This document shows positions 22,898 through 31,253 of a DNA stretch of 64,000 bases, piece by piece (positions within the stretch are counted from its first letter, which is position 1; each line of letters begins with the position of its first letter). The stretch comes from Lentisphaeria bacterium (GTDB lineage Bacteria > Verrucomicrobiota > Lentisphaeria > Victivallales > Victivallaceae). Below the pieces are notes generated by a model, which saw only the letters and a program-made list of their open reading frames with translations, searched no databases and was not told the origin of the DNA. The stretch is from NCBI GenBank assembly GCA_900768515.1, contig CAAGDG010000093.1, positions 1 through 64,000 on the forward strand, in the 5' to 3' direction. A program made the translations under genes and the position numbers.

Positions 22898-25015
22898 ATG
22901 AAAAAGCCGCCGAGAAACAGCGGGAATCTGGCACTCATGAGCGAACAAATCGAAACTCCCCGGAATGAACACGCCGCCGGCGGCATCTCTCCCCAGCTGC
23001 GGGAACTTCTCCACCGGCACGAACAGCTGTGCACCGAATTGGAACTGCTGCCGCAGAGCGCGGCCGGGGATTACGCGGCGGAACTCGATCGGCTCACTGA
23101 AGCCTATCGGGCGCTGCCCGCGCTTCCCCCGGAATATGCGGAGATTCTGGAACGGCGTTTCTCCGATGCCGTCGACGCTGCGCACCGCGCCGCCGCGGCC
23201 GCCGAAGAGCGGCGGCGGCAGCTTCAGGAACGCTGTGACCTTGCCGGAAAACTCAGCGGGGAACTTGATCAGCTTGCCGCCGCGGGAGAACTGTTGACTC
23301 TCGACGAGGTGCGCAATCTGGAACGCCGCTGGAACGAGTGCGTCAAGGATCTGCCCGCCGGAATGGTCGATCTGGATTCTTTCACTGCCCGGCTCACGCC
23401 GCTCCGGGAGAAACTGGAGGCGGAAGCCGCCGCAGACGCCGTCCGTTCCGAACAGGTCCTGAAACTGGCCGCCGAGCTGACGGAGCTTGCCGCCGGCGAG
23501 GACATGGAGCTTCTGCGTGAGCGAAAAGCCGCGATCGAAGCCGAGTTCGCCGCGATCGAACGGGTTCCGAAGGCGGCGGCCGACCGTTACAACGATGCGC
23601 ACCGCAAGGCCGCCGCCCGGCTGGGACAGCACTACGAGACGCTCGATCTGGCCCGCTGGGAGAGTTACACGCACAAGCTCGATCTCTGCGCGGAGCTCGA
23701 CAAACTTGCCGTTGTGGAGGATGCCGAACTGCCGAAGGCTGCCCGCCGGTTGCAGGAGATCCGCGAAAAGTGGAAAACCCTCGGCGCGGTTCCGAAAGTC
23801 AAGGCCGACGAAATCAATCCCCGCTACCTGGAGCTGACCCGGGCGTTGCAGCACCGGGTGGATGAGCATTTCGCCCACCTGCGTCAGCTCCACAAGCAGG
23901 CGGCCGCCGAAAAACAGCAGATGGTGGACAAGGCCGCCGCGATGGCGGACTCCTCCGAGTGGAACGCGACCGCCGCCGCCTTCAAGGAACTGCAGGCCCA
24001 GTGGAAGAATGTTCCGCACGCCGGTGCCGCGGAGAAGGGGCTGTACACTGCGTTTCGCGCTGCCGCCGACCGTTTTTTCAACGCCCGGAGCGCTTATTTC
24101 GCCGAACGCAACCGCCGTTTCGATGAGATCGCCGAACGCAAGCTCGCTCTGATTGCGGAAGCGGAGGCGCTGACCGACCACTCCGCGGAGACGGTGCGGC
24201 GCGCCAAGCAGTTGCGCACGGACTTCCAGGCGGCCGGACCGGCCGGGCGCCGGGAGCCGGAACTCACCGGACGGTTCAATGCCGCGCTGGACAAGTTCTT
24301 CTCCGGCCGTCGCGAGGAGTTCGCCGAGCGGGAGAGAAAGAGCCGGGAGCTGATCGCGGAACTTGAGGCGCTCGCCGCCGACCCGAAGGAGCCGGGGGCG
24401 ACCGAGGCCCGGGCGCGGGAGATCCGTGCCCGGTTGCGGGAACTGGCCTGCCGCAACACCTATGAACTGGAACAGCAGGCGTTTGAAAAGCTCGACCGTT
24501 CGCTTGGCGCACTCCGCAAGCGGGCGCTGACCGACAAGCTGGCACTGCTCCGGGAGACGGCCCGGGCGGCGGCGGCGCTGGTCGACCGTTTCCGCGCCGG
24601 CGGGGCGATCGCGCCGGAAGAGATCGGAATTGACCACGCCGGACTTTTTTCGAAGCTGAACGCCGGACTTCAACTGCTTCCCGCCGCCTCCTCCGGTGAT
24701 GCGAAGGCGAAGGAACGGCTGGAGAAACTTCTGCACCAGGCGGAAAAGGAGCATGACCGGATTTGCTCCGCTCTGGAGAAACTGGTCGGTGTCGAGCCGC
24801 CCGCCGCGGAAAAAGCCGACGATGCCGCGTCGCTGGCCGCGGAACTGACCGCCGCCATCGCCGGCAACTTTGCCGCGGGCGCGGTAAAAGCCCAGGAGAA
24901 ACCGGTCGATCCGAAACAGCTTCTGGCGGAGTACCTGAATGCCGGATTGCTCGGATCGGCGGCTCTGGAAGAGTCTTTGGAGCGTTTTGACCGTGCTTAC
25001 GGGCAGTTGCGCTGA
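22898..25015 (+). CDS. DUF349-repeat coiled-coil protein
   Basis: 705 residues, almost entirely Ala/Glu/Arg/Leu-rich helix. Several copies of the DUF349 pattern occur (LQEIREKWKTLGAVPKVKAD near 285; FKELQAQWKNVPHAGAAEK near 355; AKQLRTDFQAAGPAGRREPE near 430), each followed by a helix such as RFFNARSAYFAERN. The fold is expected to be long and cytosolic. Family function is not established. The start is uncertain: ATG 22898 has no ribosome site, and ATG 22937 (MSEQIETP) is an alternative. argC follows by 38 bp on the same strand and is probably cotranscribed. Confidence 0.82.
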   Translation: MKKPPRNSGNLALMSEQIETPRNEHAAGGISPQLRELLHRHEQLCTELELLPQSAAGDYAAELDRLTEAYRALPALPPEYAEILERRFSDAVDAAHRAAAAAEERRRQLQERCDLAGKLSGELDQLAAAGELLTLDEVRNLERRWNECVKDLPAGMVDLDSFTARLTPLREKLEAEAAADAVRSEQVLKLAAELTELAAGEDMELLRERKAAIEAEFAAIERVPKAAADRYNDAHRKAAARLGQHYETLDLARWESYTHKLDLCAELDKLAVVEDAELPKAARRLQEIREKWKTLGAVPKVKADEINPRYLELTRALQHRVDEHFAHLRQLHKQAAAEKQQMVDKAAAMADSSEWNATAAAFKELQAQWKNVPHAGAAEKGLYTAFRAAADRFFNARSAYFAERNRRFDEIAERKLALIAEAEALTDHSAETVRRAKQLRTDFQAAGPAGRREPELTGRFNAALDKFFSGRREEFAERERKSRELIAELEALAADPKEPGATEARAREIRARLRELACRNTYELEQQAFEKLDRSLGALRKRALTDKLALLRETARAAAALVDRFRAGGAIAPEEIGIDHAGLFSKLNAGLQLLPAASSGDAKAKERLEKLLHQAEKEHDRICSALEKLVGVEPPAAEKADDAASLAAELTAAIAGNFAAGAVKAQEKPVDPKQLLAEYLNAGLLGSAALEESLERFDRAYGQLR

Positions 25016-25053
25016 TCGAAATTTTACTTTGAGAAAGGATTGGAGAGTCGGAA

Positions 25054-26082
25054 ATGGGCAAGGTTCGTGTTGCCGTTCTGGGTGCCTCGGGATACGCCGG
25101 GGAAGAGTTGCTGCGCATTCTTCTGCGCCATCGCGGCGTGGAAATTACCGCGATCACTTCGCGTAAAAACGCAGGGGAGCCGGTTTCCGCGGTTTTCCCC
25201 CGTTTCACCGGAGCGCCGCTTTCGTTTGTGGCGCCGGATGCGGCGGAGCTGGCCAAGGTCTGTGACGCCGCGATTCTCGCGCTGCCCCACGGGCTGGCCA
25301 CCGAGTATGCGATTCCGCTTTTGAACGCGGGCGTCAAAGTGTTTGACATCTCCGCCGACTTCCGGCTCAAGAGCGCCGCCAAGTACAAGGAGTATTACAA
25401 GGCCGATCATCCGGCGCCGGAACTTCTGGCCCGCGCGGTTTACGGACTTCCGGAGCGCTACCGGGAACAGCTGCGGACCGCCGACCTGGTCGCCTGTGCC
25501 GGCTGCTACCCGACCAGTTCGATTCTGCCGACCGCTCCGCTGCTCGCGGCGGGGCTGGTTGACACGAAGGGCATTGTGGTGGCAAGCTGTTCCGGCGTGA
25601 CCGGCGCGGGACGCAAGGTCGATCTGCCCTACATCTTCCCCGAATGCAACGAGAGTCTGAAGGCTTATGGGGTGGTCGGACACCGGCATTTGCCGGAGAT
25701 CGAGCAGGAGATGGCGTTTGCCGCGGGGGTGCCGGAGATGGCGATCAACTTCATTCCGCATCTGGCGCCGATGAATCGCGGCATCAACTCCACCATCGTG
25801 ATGGACGCCAAGCCGGGCACCACGCTGGAGAAGATCGGCGAAGTCTACGAGAAGGCTTACGGCAGAGAGCAGTTCGTGCGGGTGCTTCCGGCGAAGCGCA
25901 CCGCCGATACCAAGTATGTCTTCATGACCAACACCTGCGAAATCGGGTACAATCTCGATCCTCACACCAACAAGGTGATCGTCACCTCGGCGATCGACAA
26001 CCTGACCAAGGGGGCCGCCGGTCAGGCGGTGCAGTGCATGAACATCCGTTTCGGGCTTGACGAGGCGGAGGGGTTGCTCTGA
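25054..26082 (+). CDS. argC: N-acetyl-gamma-glutamyl-phosphate reductase
   Basis: 342 residues. ArgC reduces N-acetylglutamyl phosphate to the semialdehyde with NADPH, the third step of arginine synthesis. The N-terminal nucleotide fold begins VRVAVLGASGYAGEELLR. The catalytic cysteine is in VACAGCYPTSSIL (about 149-161), and the C-terminal HLAPMNRGI with catalytic-site His and Arg is present. GGAGAG precedes the ATG. No other arg genes are nearby. The gene ends in a strong terminator at 26105-26134. Confidence 0.97.
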   Translation: MGKVRVAVLGASGYAGEELLRILLRHRGVEITAITSRKNAGEPVSAVFPRFTGAPLSFVAPDAAELAKVCDAAILALPHGLATEYAIPLLNAGVKVFDISADFRLKSAAKYKEYYKADHPAPELLARAVYGLPERYREQLRTADLVACAGCYPTSSILPTAPLLAAGLVDTKGIVVASCSGVTGAGRKVDLPYIFPECNESLKAYGVVGHRHLPEIEQEMAFAAGVPEMAINFIPHLAPMNRGINSTIVMDAKPGTTLEKIGEVYEKAYGREQFVRVLPAKRTADTKYVFMTNTCEIGYNLDPHTNKVIVTSAIDNLTKGAAGQAVQCMNIRFGLDEAEGLL

Positions 26083-26104
26083 ACCGGTTTTTCCCGGATC
26101 GACA

Positions 26105-26134
26105 CGGCGGCAGAAATGCCGCCGTTTCTTTTGT
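26105..26134 (+). terminator. Rho-independent terminator of argC
   Basis: CGGCGGCA (26105-26112), GAAA loop, TGCCGCCG (26117-26124), then TTTCTTTTGT. Confidence 0.9.
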
Positions 26135-26160
26135 GACCGTTCATCCGGTTTCGGGCGGAA

Positions 26161-26197
26161 ACAAAAACGGCCGCCCGATCGGAATCGCAGCGGCCGT
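26161..26197 (-). terminator. Rho-independent terminator of hisF
   Basis: On the minus strand ACGGCCGC and GCGGCCGT (26197-26190 and 26174-26167) form an 8-bp stem followed by TTTTGTTT. Confidence 0.88.
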
Positions 26198-26224
26198 GAA
26201 TTCGCGTTTTCCTGCGGCAGGAGG

Positions 26225-26995
26225 CTATTTTGCCGGTCGCACCGGAACGCCGTGAGCGGTCAGAAATGCCTTGAGCGCCGGAATTTCAATCAATTTGAAG
26301 TGGAATACCGAGGCCGCCAGCAGAATGGAGGCGCCGGCGCGGACCGCGTCAAGAAAATCCTCGACTTTTCCGGCGCCGCCGGAGGCGACGATTTTCGCGC
26401 TGCAAGCCCGCGCCATCGCCTGGATCACCGGCAGATCGTATCCGGTCCTGGCGCCGTCTCCGGCCTTGCTGGTGGGAAGGATCACGTCGACGCCGGCATC
26501 GTCGACCCGCTTGGCCCATTCGAGCGCGTCGGTTCCGGTGGCGGTGCGTCCGCCGTCGATGTAGACTTCATAGCCGGAGGGAAGGGCCGGATTCACATCG
26601 ACATCGATGGCAACCGTCAGCGCATGCGGTCCGAACTCCCGGATAATCTCCTGAATCAGTTCCGGACGGCGGTAGGCGGCGCTGCTGACCGAGACGCGGT
26701 TGGCGCCGGCCTCCAGAACCGCGGCTGCGATGCGGATGTCACCGATGCCGCCGCCGACCGTGAAGGGAACTGTGCAGACCTGCGACACATCACGGACGAC
26801 CCGCAGCAGCGTGGGGCGTTTCTCGACGGTCGCGGTGATGTCGAGCATGGCAAGCTGGTCGGCGCCGGCGTTGCAGTAGGCGCGGGCGCACTCGACCGGA
26901 TCTCCGGCATCGGCGATGTCGACGAAGTGGACGCCCTTGACGACGCGGCCGTCGCGCATGTCCAGGCAAGGCATGATCGATACGAATTCAGGCAT
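26225..26995 (-). CDS. hisF: Imidazole glycerol phosphate synthase subunit HisF
   Basis: 256 residues, a TIM barrel that with HisH makes IGP and AICAR in histidine synthesis. The expected catalytic Asp residues are present in MPCLDMRDGRVVKGVHF (Asp12) and VAIDVDVNP (near 130). Phosphate-binding segments TVGGGIG and VASGGAG are conserved. An oddity is ILPTSKAGDGARTGYDL, where most HisF proteins have LLTSMDxDGTKxGYD. No hisH is nearby. It is the last gene of an operon with the HTH protein (14 bp upstream) and the H-X9-DG lipoprotein. Confidence 0.92.
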   Translation of the reverse strand: MPEFVSIMPCLDMRDGRVVKGVHFVDIADAGDPVECARAYCNAGADQLAMLDITATVEKRPTLLRVVRDVSQVCTVPFTVGGGIGDIRIAAAVLEAGANRVSVSSAAYRRPELIQEIIREFGPHALTVAIDVDVNPALPSGYEVYIDGGRTATGTDALEWAKRVDDAGVDVILPTSKAGDGARTGYDLPVIQAMARACSAKIVASGGAGKVEDFLDAVRAGASILLAASVFHFKLIEIPALKAFLTAHGVPVRPAK

Positions 26996-27009
26996 GATGA
27001 TTCTCCGGG

Positions 27010-27525
27010 TTAAAAGAGTTCCTTGCGCCGTTTCCGGACCTCGGCGGTGGCAAGCTTGACCTGTTCGAGCAGGATCGGCAGCCTGACATCGTTGGGGATC
27101 TGTTCGAAGGCCCCCATCAACCGGTTTTCCTGTGCGGAAAGGCTTTCATAAGTGCTCGGGGTGTCGTTCCCCGCCTTTTCGATGAGAAGCTGGATCAGAT
27201 GGTCCTGCTGCTCCGGCGAAAGGAATTCGAAGATGTCGAGCAGAACCTTCTGGTCGCTGACCATCTCGACCAGGTCGTGATGGCGGCGGTAGGGGTTTCC
27301 GATCCGCACCGGTTCCGGCTCTTTCGGTTTGGGACCGGTCAGGTAGGGTTTCAGAACCGGATAGATCTTGTCCCAGGTCTCCTCCCGGATGATGCGGCTT
27401 CGCTTGTTCAGAAACCGGCGCAGAAGCTCCATGCGCACGCCGGTGATCCTGGAGAATTCATGGAGGGAGAGCGCCTCTGAACATTTTTCCAGCGCCCTGG
27501 CGATATCGTCGTTGATCTTCTTCAT
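27010..27525 (-). CDS. HTH-containing protein of unknown function
   Basis: 171 residues from ATG 27525 (GAGGAA 8 bp upstream). The start begins MKKINDDIARALEKCSEALS. A helix-turn-helix-like segment LSLHEFSRITGVRMELLRRFLNKRSRII (about 18-46) suits DNA binding of the Cro/XRE type. A middle basic-Pro linker follows, then a helical C-terminal half (VLLDIFEFLSPEQQDHLIQLL). The 14-bp gap to hisF and the 31-bp gap from the lipoprotein indicate one transcript. No named family recognised. Confidence 0.7.
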   Translation of the reverse strand: MKKINDDIARALEKCSEALSLHEFSRITGVRMELLRRFLNKRSRIIREETWDKIYPVLKPYLTGPKPKEPEPVRIGNPYRRHHDLVEMVSDQKVLLDIFEFLSPEQQDHLIQLLIEKAGNDTPSTYESLSAQENRLMGAFEQIPNDVRLPILLEQVKLATAEVRKRRKELF

Positions 27526-27556
27526 AACACGGTAATTCCTCGTTGGTATCGAACGC

Positions 27557-29236
27557 TCATTCGAGCTCGAAAAGTTTGTCAATCCGCTCTGCCTGTCGGA
27601 TCAGGCGGCGGAACTCCTCCTCCGGATAACCGTACCGGGCGTGCAATGCGCTGATGATTCGTTTGCAGCAGCCGGGATCCTCCAGCTCCACGGTTTCGAC
27701 CGATCCGTCCGCAAACAGTACATTGAAGGCGTCGCGGTGGTTGTATGGCCAGTCGATCACCACCGGAATCCGGGAATCTTTCTCGAATTTCGCTCCTTCC
27801 AGATAGAGGTAGGAAAGATTTTCATAGGAAAGGTGTGCGGCATCCGGCGCGGGCTGGTCCTCCGCGGCGTCGGGGCAGATCAGCAGATCCGGCTTGAAGT
27901 AGCCGGAGGAGAGCAGCTCCCGGAATCCGTCGATATCCGGCTGCTGCGGATAATTGCCGTTGTGAAACTCCGCATAGTGGCGGAGGGCGCGGCCGATCTC
28001 TTCCAGCTGGTCGCGGCATTCCGCCCGGTGTTCGGGGGGAGCGGCCGGTTCCGCAGAGAAGAGGGGGGCCGCGGCTCCCGCAAAGAGCGCCGCGGGAAGC
28101 AGGCTGTCCTCAAAAAATTCGAGTTGTCCGTACTCCCAGTTGGAGCGGCTGACGGCGAGAAACCCGTCCGCCTCCCGGCGGAGAACGGTGAACTGGACCG
28201 GCTTGAGCAGATTGGCATCGAAATCGAATCCGAGTTCTTCCAGATTCCGACCGGCCAGTTTCCCGTAGTTGCTGCCGGTGTAGAAAAATCCGATTCCCTC
28301 CTCGGGGAGGTTTTGCGCCAGCCGGCGGAATTCCGCGGATTCTCCCAGTTTTTTCCGTCCTTCCTGCGGTGCGCAAAGACGTTCGCTGGAGCCGTTCAGC
28401 CGGTCTCCGCTGCGGGTGAAAAACGGAGCGAGGCGGAACGGGGTTTCGCGCAGGGTCGGAAACTCAATCTGCTGTGTTTCCGTCCGTGCGCCGGGGAGGG
28501 GCGCCGCGAGCGCGGCGAGCAGCGCGAACAGCCGTCCTTCCCGGTCCGGGATTGAGAAGGCGAACTGCGTTTCCCCCTGCGGCCCGGCGCAGAGCAGAAA
28601 GCGCCAGCGGCCACCGGTCCCTTCAAGAAGTTTCCGGAGATTTTCCACCCCGCCGAAAAGTCCCAGCGCATTGTCGAGGCTGCCGCGGAGGCTCTCCGCA
28701 CTGGTCAGAATACGGAATGCGATTTCAGGGTGAAATTCAAAGCAGGCGGCCGCGATGGTATTGCCGGGGAGATTCTCCAGTTCGCTTTTCGGCACCGGAT
28801 TGCCGCTGCCGAAGAGCCGCCACAGAAAGCCTTCGGAGTTTCGGGAGACCGCCAGAAACGAGCGGTTGTCGAAGAAACGCGAACCGTTTCCGCAGGGGAC
28901 GGAGCTGGAACCGATCCCCTCGATCTCCGCGACTCCTGCGAGGTGTACGACCAGCTCGCCGAAGGTCAGCAGTCTCAGATACCGCGTCTTGGTTTCTTCC
29001 GGCAATTTCGAATGACGAAGCGCGTGGCCGGTTGCCCGCGCGATGCGGCGCATTTGAAGAAACAGGGGGTCCGGCGTGGCGATCCGGTAGTAGCTGCCCC
29101 CGGACTGCAGCCGGGCGGCGATCCGGTCGAATTCGGCATCCGGTGCGGAATCCGGAGATTCGCCGGGCTGTCGGCAGAGGCAGCCGGTCAGAAGGAGCGC
29201 CGCCAGAAGCGCCGCCGTAAGAATCGTTTTTCTCAT
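27557..29236 (-). CDS. Lipoprotein ending in a DUF1559-like H-X9-DG domain
   Basis: 559 residues. Lipobox: MRKTILTAALLAALLLTGCL, Cys19 lipidated. Residues 30-400 are a mixed domain I do not recognise. The last about 160 residues repeat the pseudopilin scheme: a CRDQLEEIGRALRHYAEFHNG segment corresponding to SNLKQLG...YHD, and NHRDAFNVLFADG, an exact H-X9-DG signature. That domain normally sits behind an N-methylated pilin helix, which this protein lacks. Promoter at 29287-29315. First gene of the lipoprotein-HTH-hisF operon. Confidence 0.78.
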   Translation of the reverse strand: MRKTILTAALLAALLLTGCLCRQPGESPDSAPDAEFDRIAARLQSGGSYYRIATPDPLFLQMRRIARATGHALRHSKLPEETKTRYLRLLTFGELVVHLAGVAEIEGIGSSSVPCGNGSRFFDNRSFLAVSRNSEGFLWRLFGSGNPVPKSELENLPGNTIAAACFEFHPEIAFRILTSAESLRGSLDNALGLFGGVENLRKLLEGTGGRWRFLLCAGPQGETQFAFSIPDREGRLFALLAALAAPLPGARTETQQIEFPTLRETPFRLAPFFTRSGDRLNGSSERLCAPQEGRKKLGESAEFRRLAQNLPEEGIGFFYTGSNYGKLAGRNLEELGFDFDANLLKPVQFTVLRREADGFLAVSRSNWEYGQLEFFEDSLLPAALFAGAAAPLFSAEPAAPPEHRAECRDQLEEIGRALRHYAEFHNGNYPQQPDIDGFRELLSSGYFKPDLLICPDAAEDQPAPDAAHLSYENLSYLYLEGAKFEKDSRIPVVIDWPYNHRDAFNVLFADGSVETVELEDPGCCKRIISALHARYGYPEEEFRRLIRQAERIDKLFELE

Positions 29237-29286
29237 GCGAACCGTCGAGACCCCGTTAGATGTGCAAACCGTTTATTCCGCTATGA

Positions 29287-29315
29287 AATATAAAGTCGAT
29301 TGGGAGAAAAGGCAA
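29287..29315 (-). promoter_or_regulatory. Promoter of the lipoprotein-HTH-hisF operon
   Basis: Minus strand: TTGCCT (29315-29310), a 17-bp spacer and TATATT (29292-29287). Confidence 0.6.
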
Positions 29316-29333
29316 ATCGGAAACCTCTTTTTT

Positions 29334-30035
29334 TCACGATTCCGGGAGGAAGCGGCCGCTCTCGAGAAAGCGCAGGAGCGCTTCCCGGACCTCGGGATGT
29401 TCCATGATGAACGTGTGACCGGAGCGGACCGTCAGATGATCGCGTTCCCCGGGCAGGTGGGTGGAGTCCACCGAGACCCGGCGGTCGTGGTCGCCGGCGA
29501 TCACGCCGACTTCAATTTCATCCGGGACCGGGAGCGTGTGGACCGCGGCGTCGGCGCGGCTCGAAAGATCGTCCAGCGGCCGGATCAGCCATTTCGACGG
29601 CGGGAAGCGGCGGACCCAGGCTTCGGCGTCGTCCGAGCCGCGATTGGGAGGCGCGAGCATGACCACCCGGCCGATCCGGTCCAGTTCGCCATTGCCGCGC
29701 AGCTCTTCTGCGGCGACCCGGAACAGCAGTCCGCCCATGCTGTGGGTCACGATGTCGACCGGTTCCCGGGGAAGGGTGCGCAGAAAATCGGCCAGATCCC
29801 GTCCGTGCTGTACCACCGTCGCCCGCGTGGTGGGGTAGTCGTAGAGGATGACCGTGCGTCCTGCCCGGTTCAGGAAGCGCGCCAGACCGCGCAGATTGAC
29901 GCCGCGGTGAAGCAGTCCGTGGACCAGAACCACCGGCCGCCCCGCCTCCGGTTTCCCGGGAAACCGGGCGATGTGCCGCCCCCCGGTCAGGCAGGCGAAA
30001 AGGGTCGGCAGCATGGAATTTCGCGCGTTTGTCAT
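29334..30035 (-). CDS. Alpha/beta-fold hydrolase (lipase/esterase-like)
   Basis: 233 residues. Strand beta3 and oxyanion region RPVVLVHGLLHRG (about 33-45). The nucleophile elbow is THSMGGLLFR with Ser near 98. Candidate acid Asp lies in the GVIAGDHDRRVS segment (about 176), and the catalytic His in RSGHTFIMEHP (about 205). This is the layout of bacterial triacylglycerol lipase-like and YP-esterase-like proteins. No signal peptide is obvious, so substrate and location are uncertain. Confidence 0.85.
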   Translation of the reverse strand: MTNARNSMLPTLFACLTGGRHIARFPGKPEAGRPVVLVHGLLHRGVNLRGLARFLNRAGRTVILYDYPTTRATVVQHGRDLADFLRTLPREPVDIVTHSMGGLLFRVAAEELRGNGELDRIGRVVMLAPPNRGSDDAEAWVRRFPPSKWLIRPLDDLSSRADAAVHTLPVPDEIEVGVIAGDHDRRVSVDSTHLPGERDHLTVRSGHTFIMEHPEVREALLRFLESGRFLPES

Positions 30036-30054
30036 GGAGTAAAGTCTACACGGA

Positions 30055-30087
30055 AAACCGGAAAAATCAAGCTCCTTTTTCCGGTTT
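30055..30087. repeat. Perfect inverted repeat between divergent genes
   Basis: AAACCGGAAAAA (30055-30066) and TTTTTCCGGTTT (30076-30087) make a 12-bp stem. It lies between the divergent hydrolase and zinc-ribbon genes, so it could be an operator or a leader hairpin. Confidence 0.45.
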
Positions 30088-30167
30088 GAAGTGGAAAAAA
30101 CGGAAGAAAGAGTGTAAATTCTGCTTCGTATTACAGGAAATCATTCTTGAAATCCGGGAGAACAATC

Positions 30168-30410
30168 ATGCCGATTTTCCGTTATCACTGCAATGCGTGC
30201 GGCCGGGAGCTGGAACTTCTGGTCGCAAGGTTCGACTCCCCGGCGGAGTGTCCGCTGTGCGGTTCCTCCGACCTGGAAAAACTTCCGAGCGTCTTCTCGG
30301 CGGTCTCCCCGCGCGGTCCGGCGGGTTGCGCGGCCCGCGGCGATTGTCCGGCTGCCGGCTCCCATCAGTGCGGCGGAGGCTGTTCCTGCGGCTGCGGACA
30401 CAGGCACTGA
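30168..30410 (+). CDS. FmdB-family zinc-ribbon protein
   Basis: 80 residues from ATG 30168 with GGGAG upstream. Two CxxC knuckles (CNACG near residue 8, CPLCG near 29) form the FmdB/CxxC_CxxC_SSSS zinc ribbon, including the SSDLEKLPS segment that follows. The tail is unusually rich in Cys, His and Gly (CGGGCSCGCGHRH) and could bind further metal. It ends 3 bp before rsmA, so the two are cotranscribed. Family role is putative regulation. Confidence 0.82.
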   Translation: MPIFRYHCNACGRELELLVARFDSPAECPLCGSSDLEKLPSVFSAVSPRGPAGCAARGDCPAAGSHQCGGGCSCGCGHRH

Positions 30411-30413
30411 CCG

Positions 30414-31244
30414 ATGAACAAGCAGCAGCTTCTGGCGGCGCTCGAATCGATCGGTATGCGCCCCGGCCGGGGACTCGGCCAGAATTTTCTGCTCGACGGA
30501 AACCTGCTCGACAGCATCGTCCGGCTGGGCGCTCCCGGCAGGGGCGAGGTGATTCTGGAGGTCGGGCCGGGGTTCGGCGCACTGACGCGCCGGCTTCTGG
30601 ATTCCGGAGCCGAGGTGCACGCGGTTGAATTCGACCATCGCATCGCGGAGTATCTCCGCCGCAACCTGGTGCACGAACGCTTCTTTCTGACCGAGGACGA
30701 CGCCTGCCGGGTCGATTATCTGAAGATTCTGCCGCCGGGGCGTCCCTTCCGCGCCATCGCGAATCTGCCCTATTCGATCAGTACGATTTTCATCGCCAGA
30801 ATGCTCGATCTGCCCACTCCGCCGGAATCGATGCTCTTCATGTTGCAGCGGGAGATGGGGGAACGTCTTGCGGCTGTCCCCGGCAGCAAGGCGTACGGTG
30901 CACTTTCGGTGCGGACCCAGCTCCGGTACCGGGTCCGGATCGAGAAGATTGTGCCGCCGGAGGTGTTCTTTCCGCCGCCGGAGGTGGATTCCGCGATCGT
31001 CTCTTTTGTCCGTGATGACCGTTTTGACGCCGAACCCGAACTCTGCCGGCTGCTGCCCGGCGTGGTAAAAACCGCGTTCGCACAGCGGCGCAAGCAGCTT
31101 GGCAAGGTGCTCGGTCAGAACTACGGGAAGGAGAAGGCGCTTGCTGCGCTCGAGGCGGTCGGCCTGCCGCCGGAGATCCGTCCCGACCGGCTCTCCGTTG
31201 AGAACTACGCGGAGCTGACCCGGCGGCTCTTCGACCTTCCGTAA
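30414..31244 (+). CDS. rsmA: 16S rRNA dimethyladenosine transferase
   Basis: 276 residues. RsmA (KsgA) dimethylates A1518 and A1519 in 16S rRNA. N-terminal GRGLGQNFLLDGNLLD, SAM-binding VILEVGPGFGALTR (about 46-59), catalytic motif IANLPYSIS (about 119-127), then FFPPPEVDSAIV and the C-terminal KTAFAQRRKQL...GQNY are all conserved. It is convergent with the 748-residue membrane protein, 9 bp away. Confidence 0.96.
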   Translation: MNKQQLLAALESIGMRPGRGLGQNFLLDGNLLDSIVRLGAPGRGEVILEVGPGFGALTRRLLDSGAEVHAVEFDHRIAEYLRRNLVHERFFLTEDDACRVDYLKILPPGRPFRAIANLPYSISTIFIARMLDLPTPPESMLFMLQREMGERLAAVPGSKAYGALSVRTQLRYRVRIEKIVPPEVFFPPPEVDSAIVSFVRDDRFDAEPELCRLLPGVVKTAFAQRRKQLGKVLGQNYGKEKALAALEAVGLPPEIRPDRLSVENYAELTRRLFDLP

Positions 31245-31253
31245 AGCCGTGTT

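Noticed and set aside
22871..24754. 627-codon minus frame opposite the DUF349 gene
   Set aside because: Antisense shadow of a strongly biased Ala/Glu/Arg coding sequence; the plus frame carries the DUF349 pattern.
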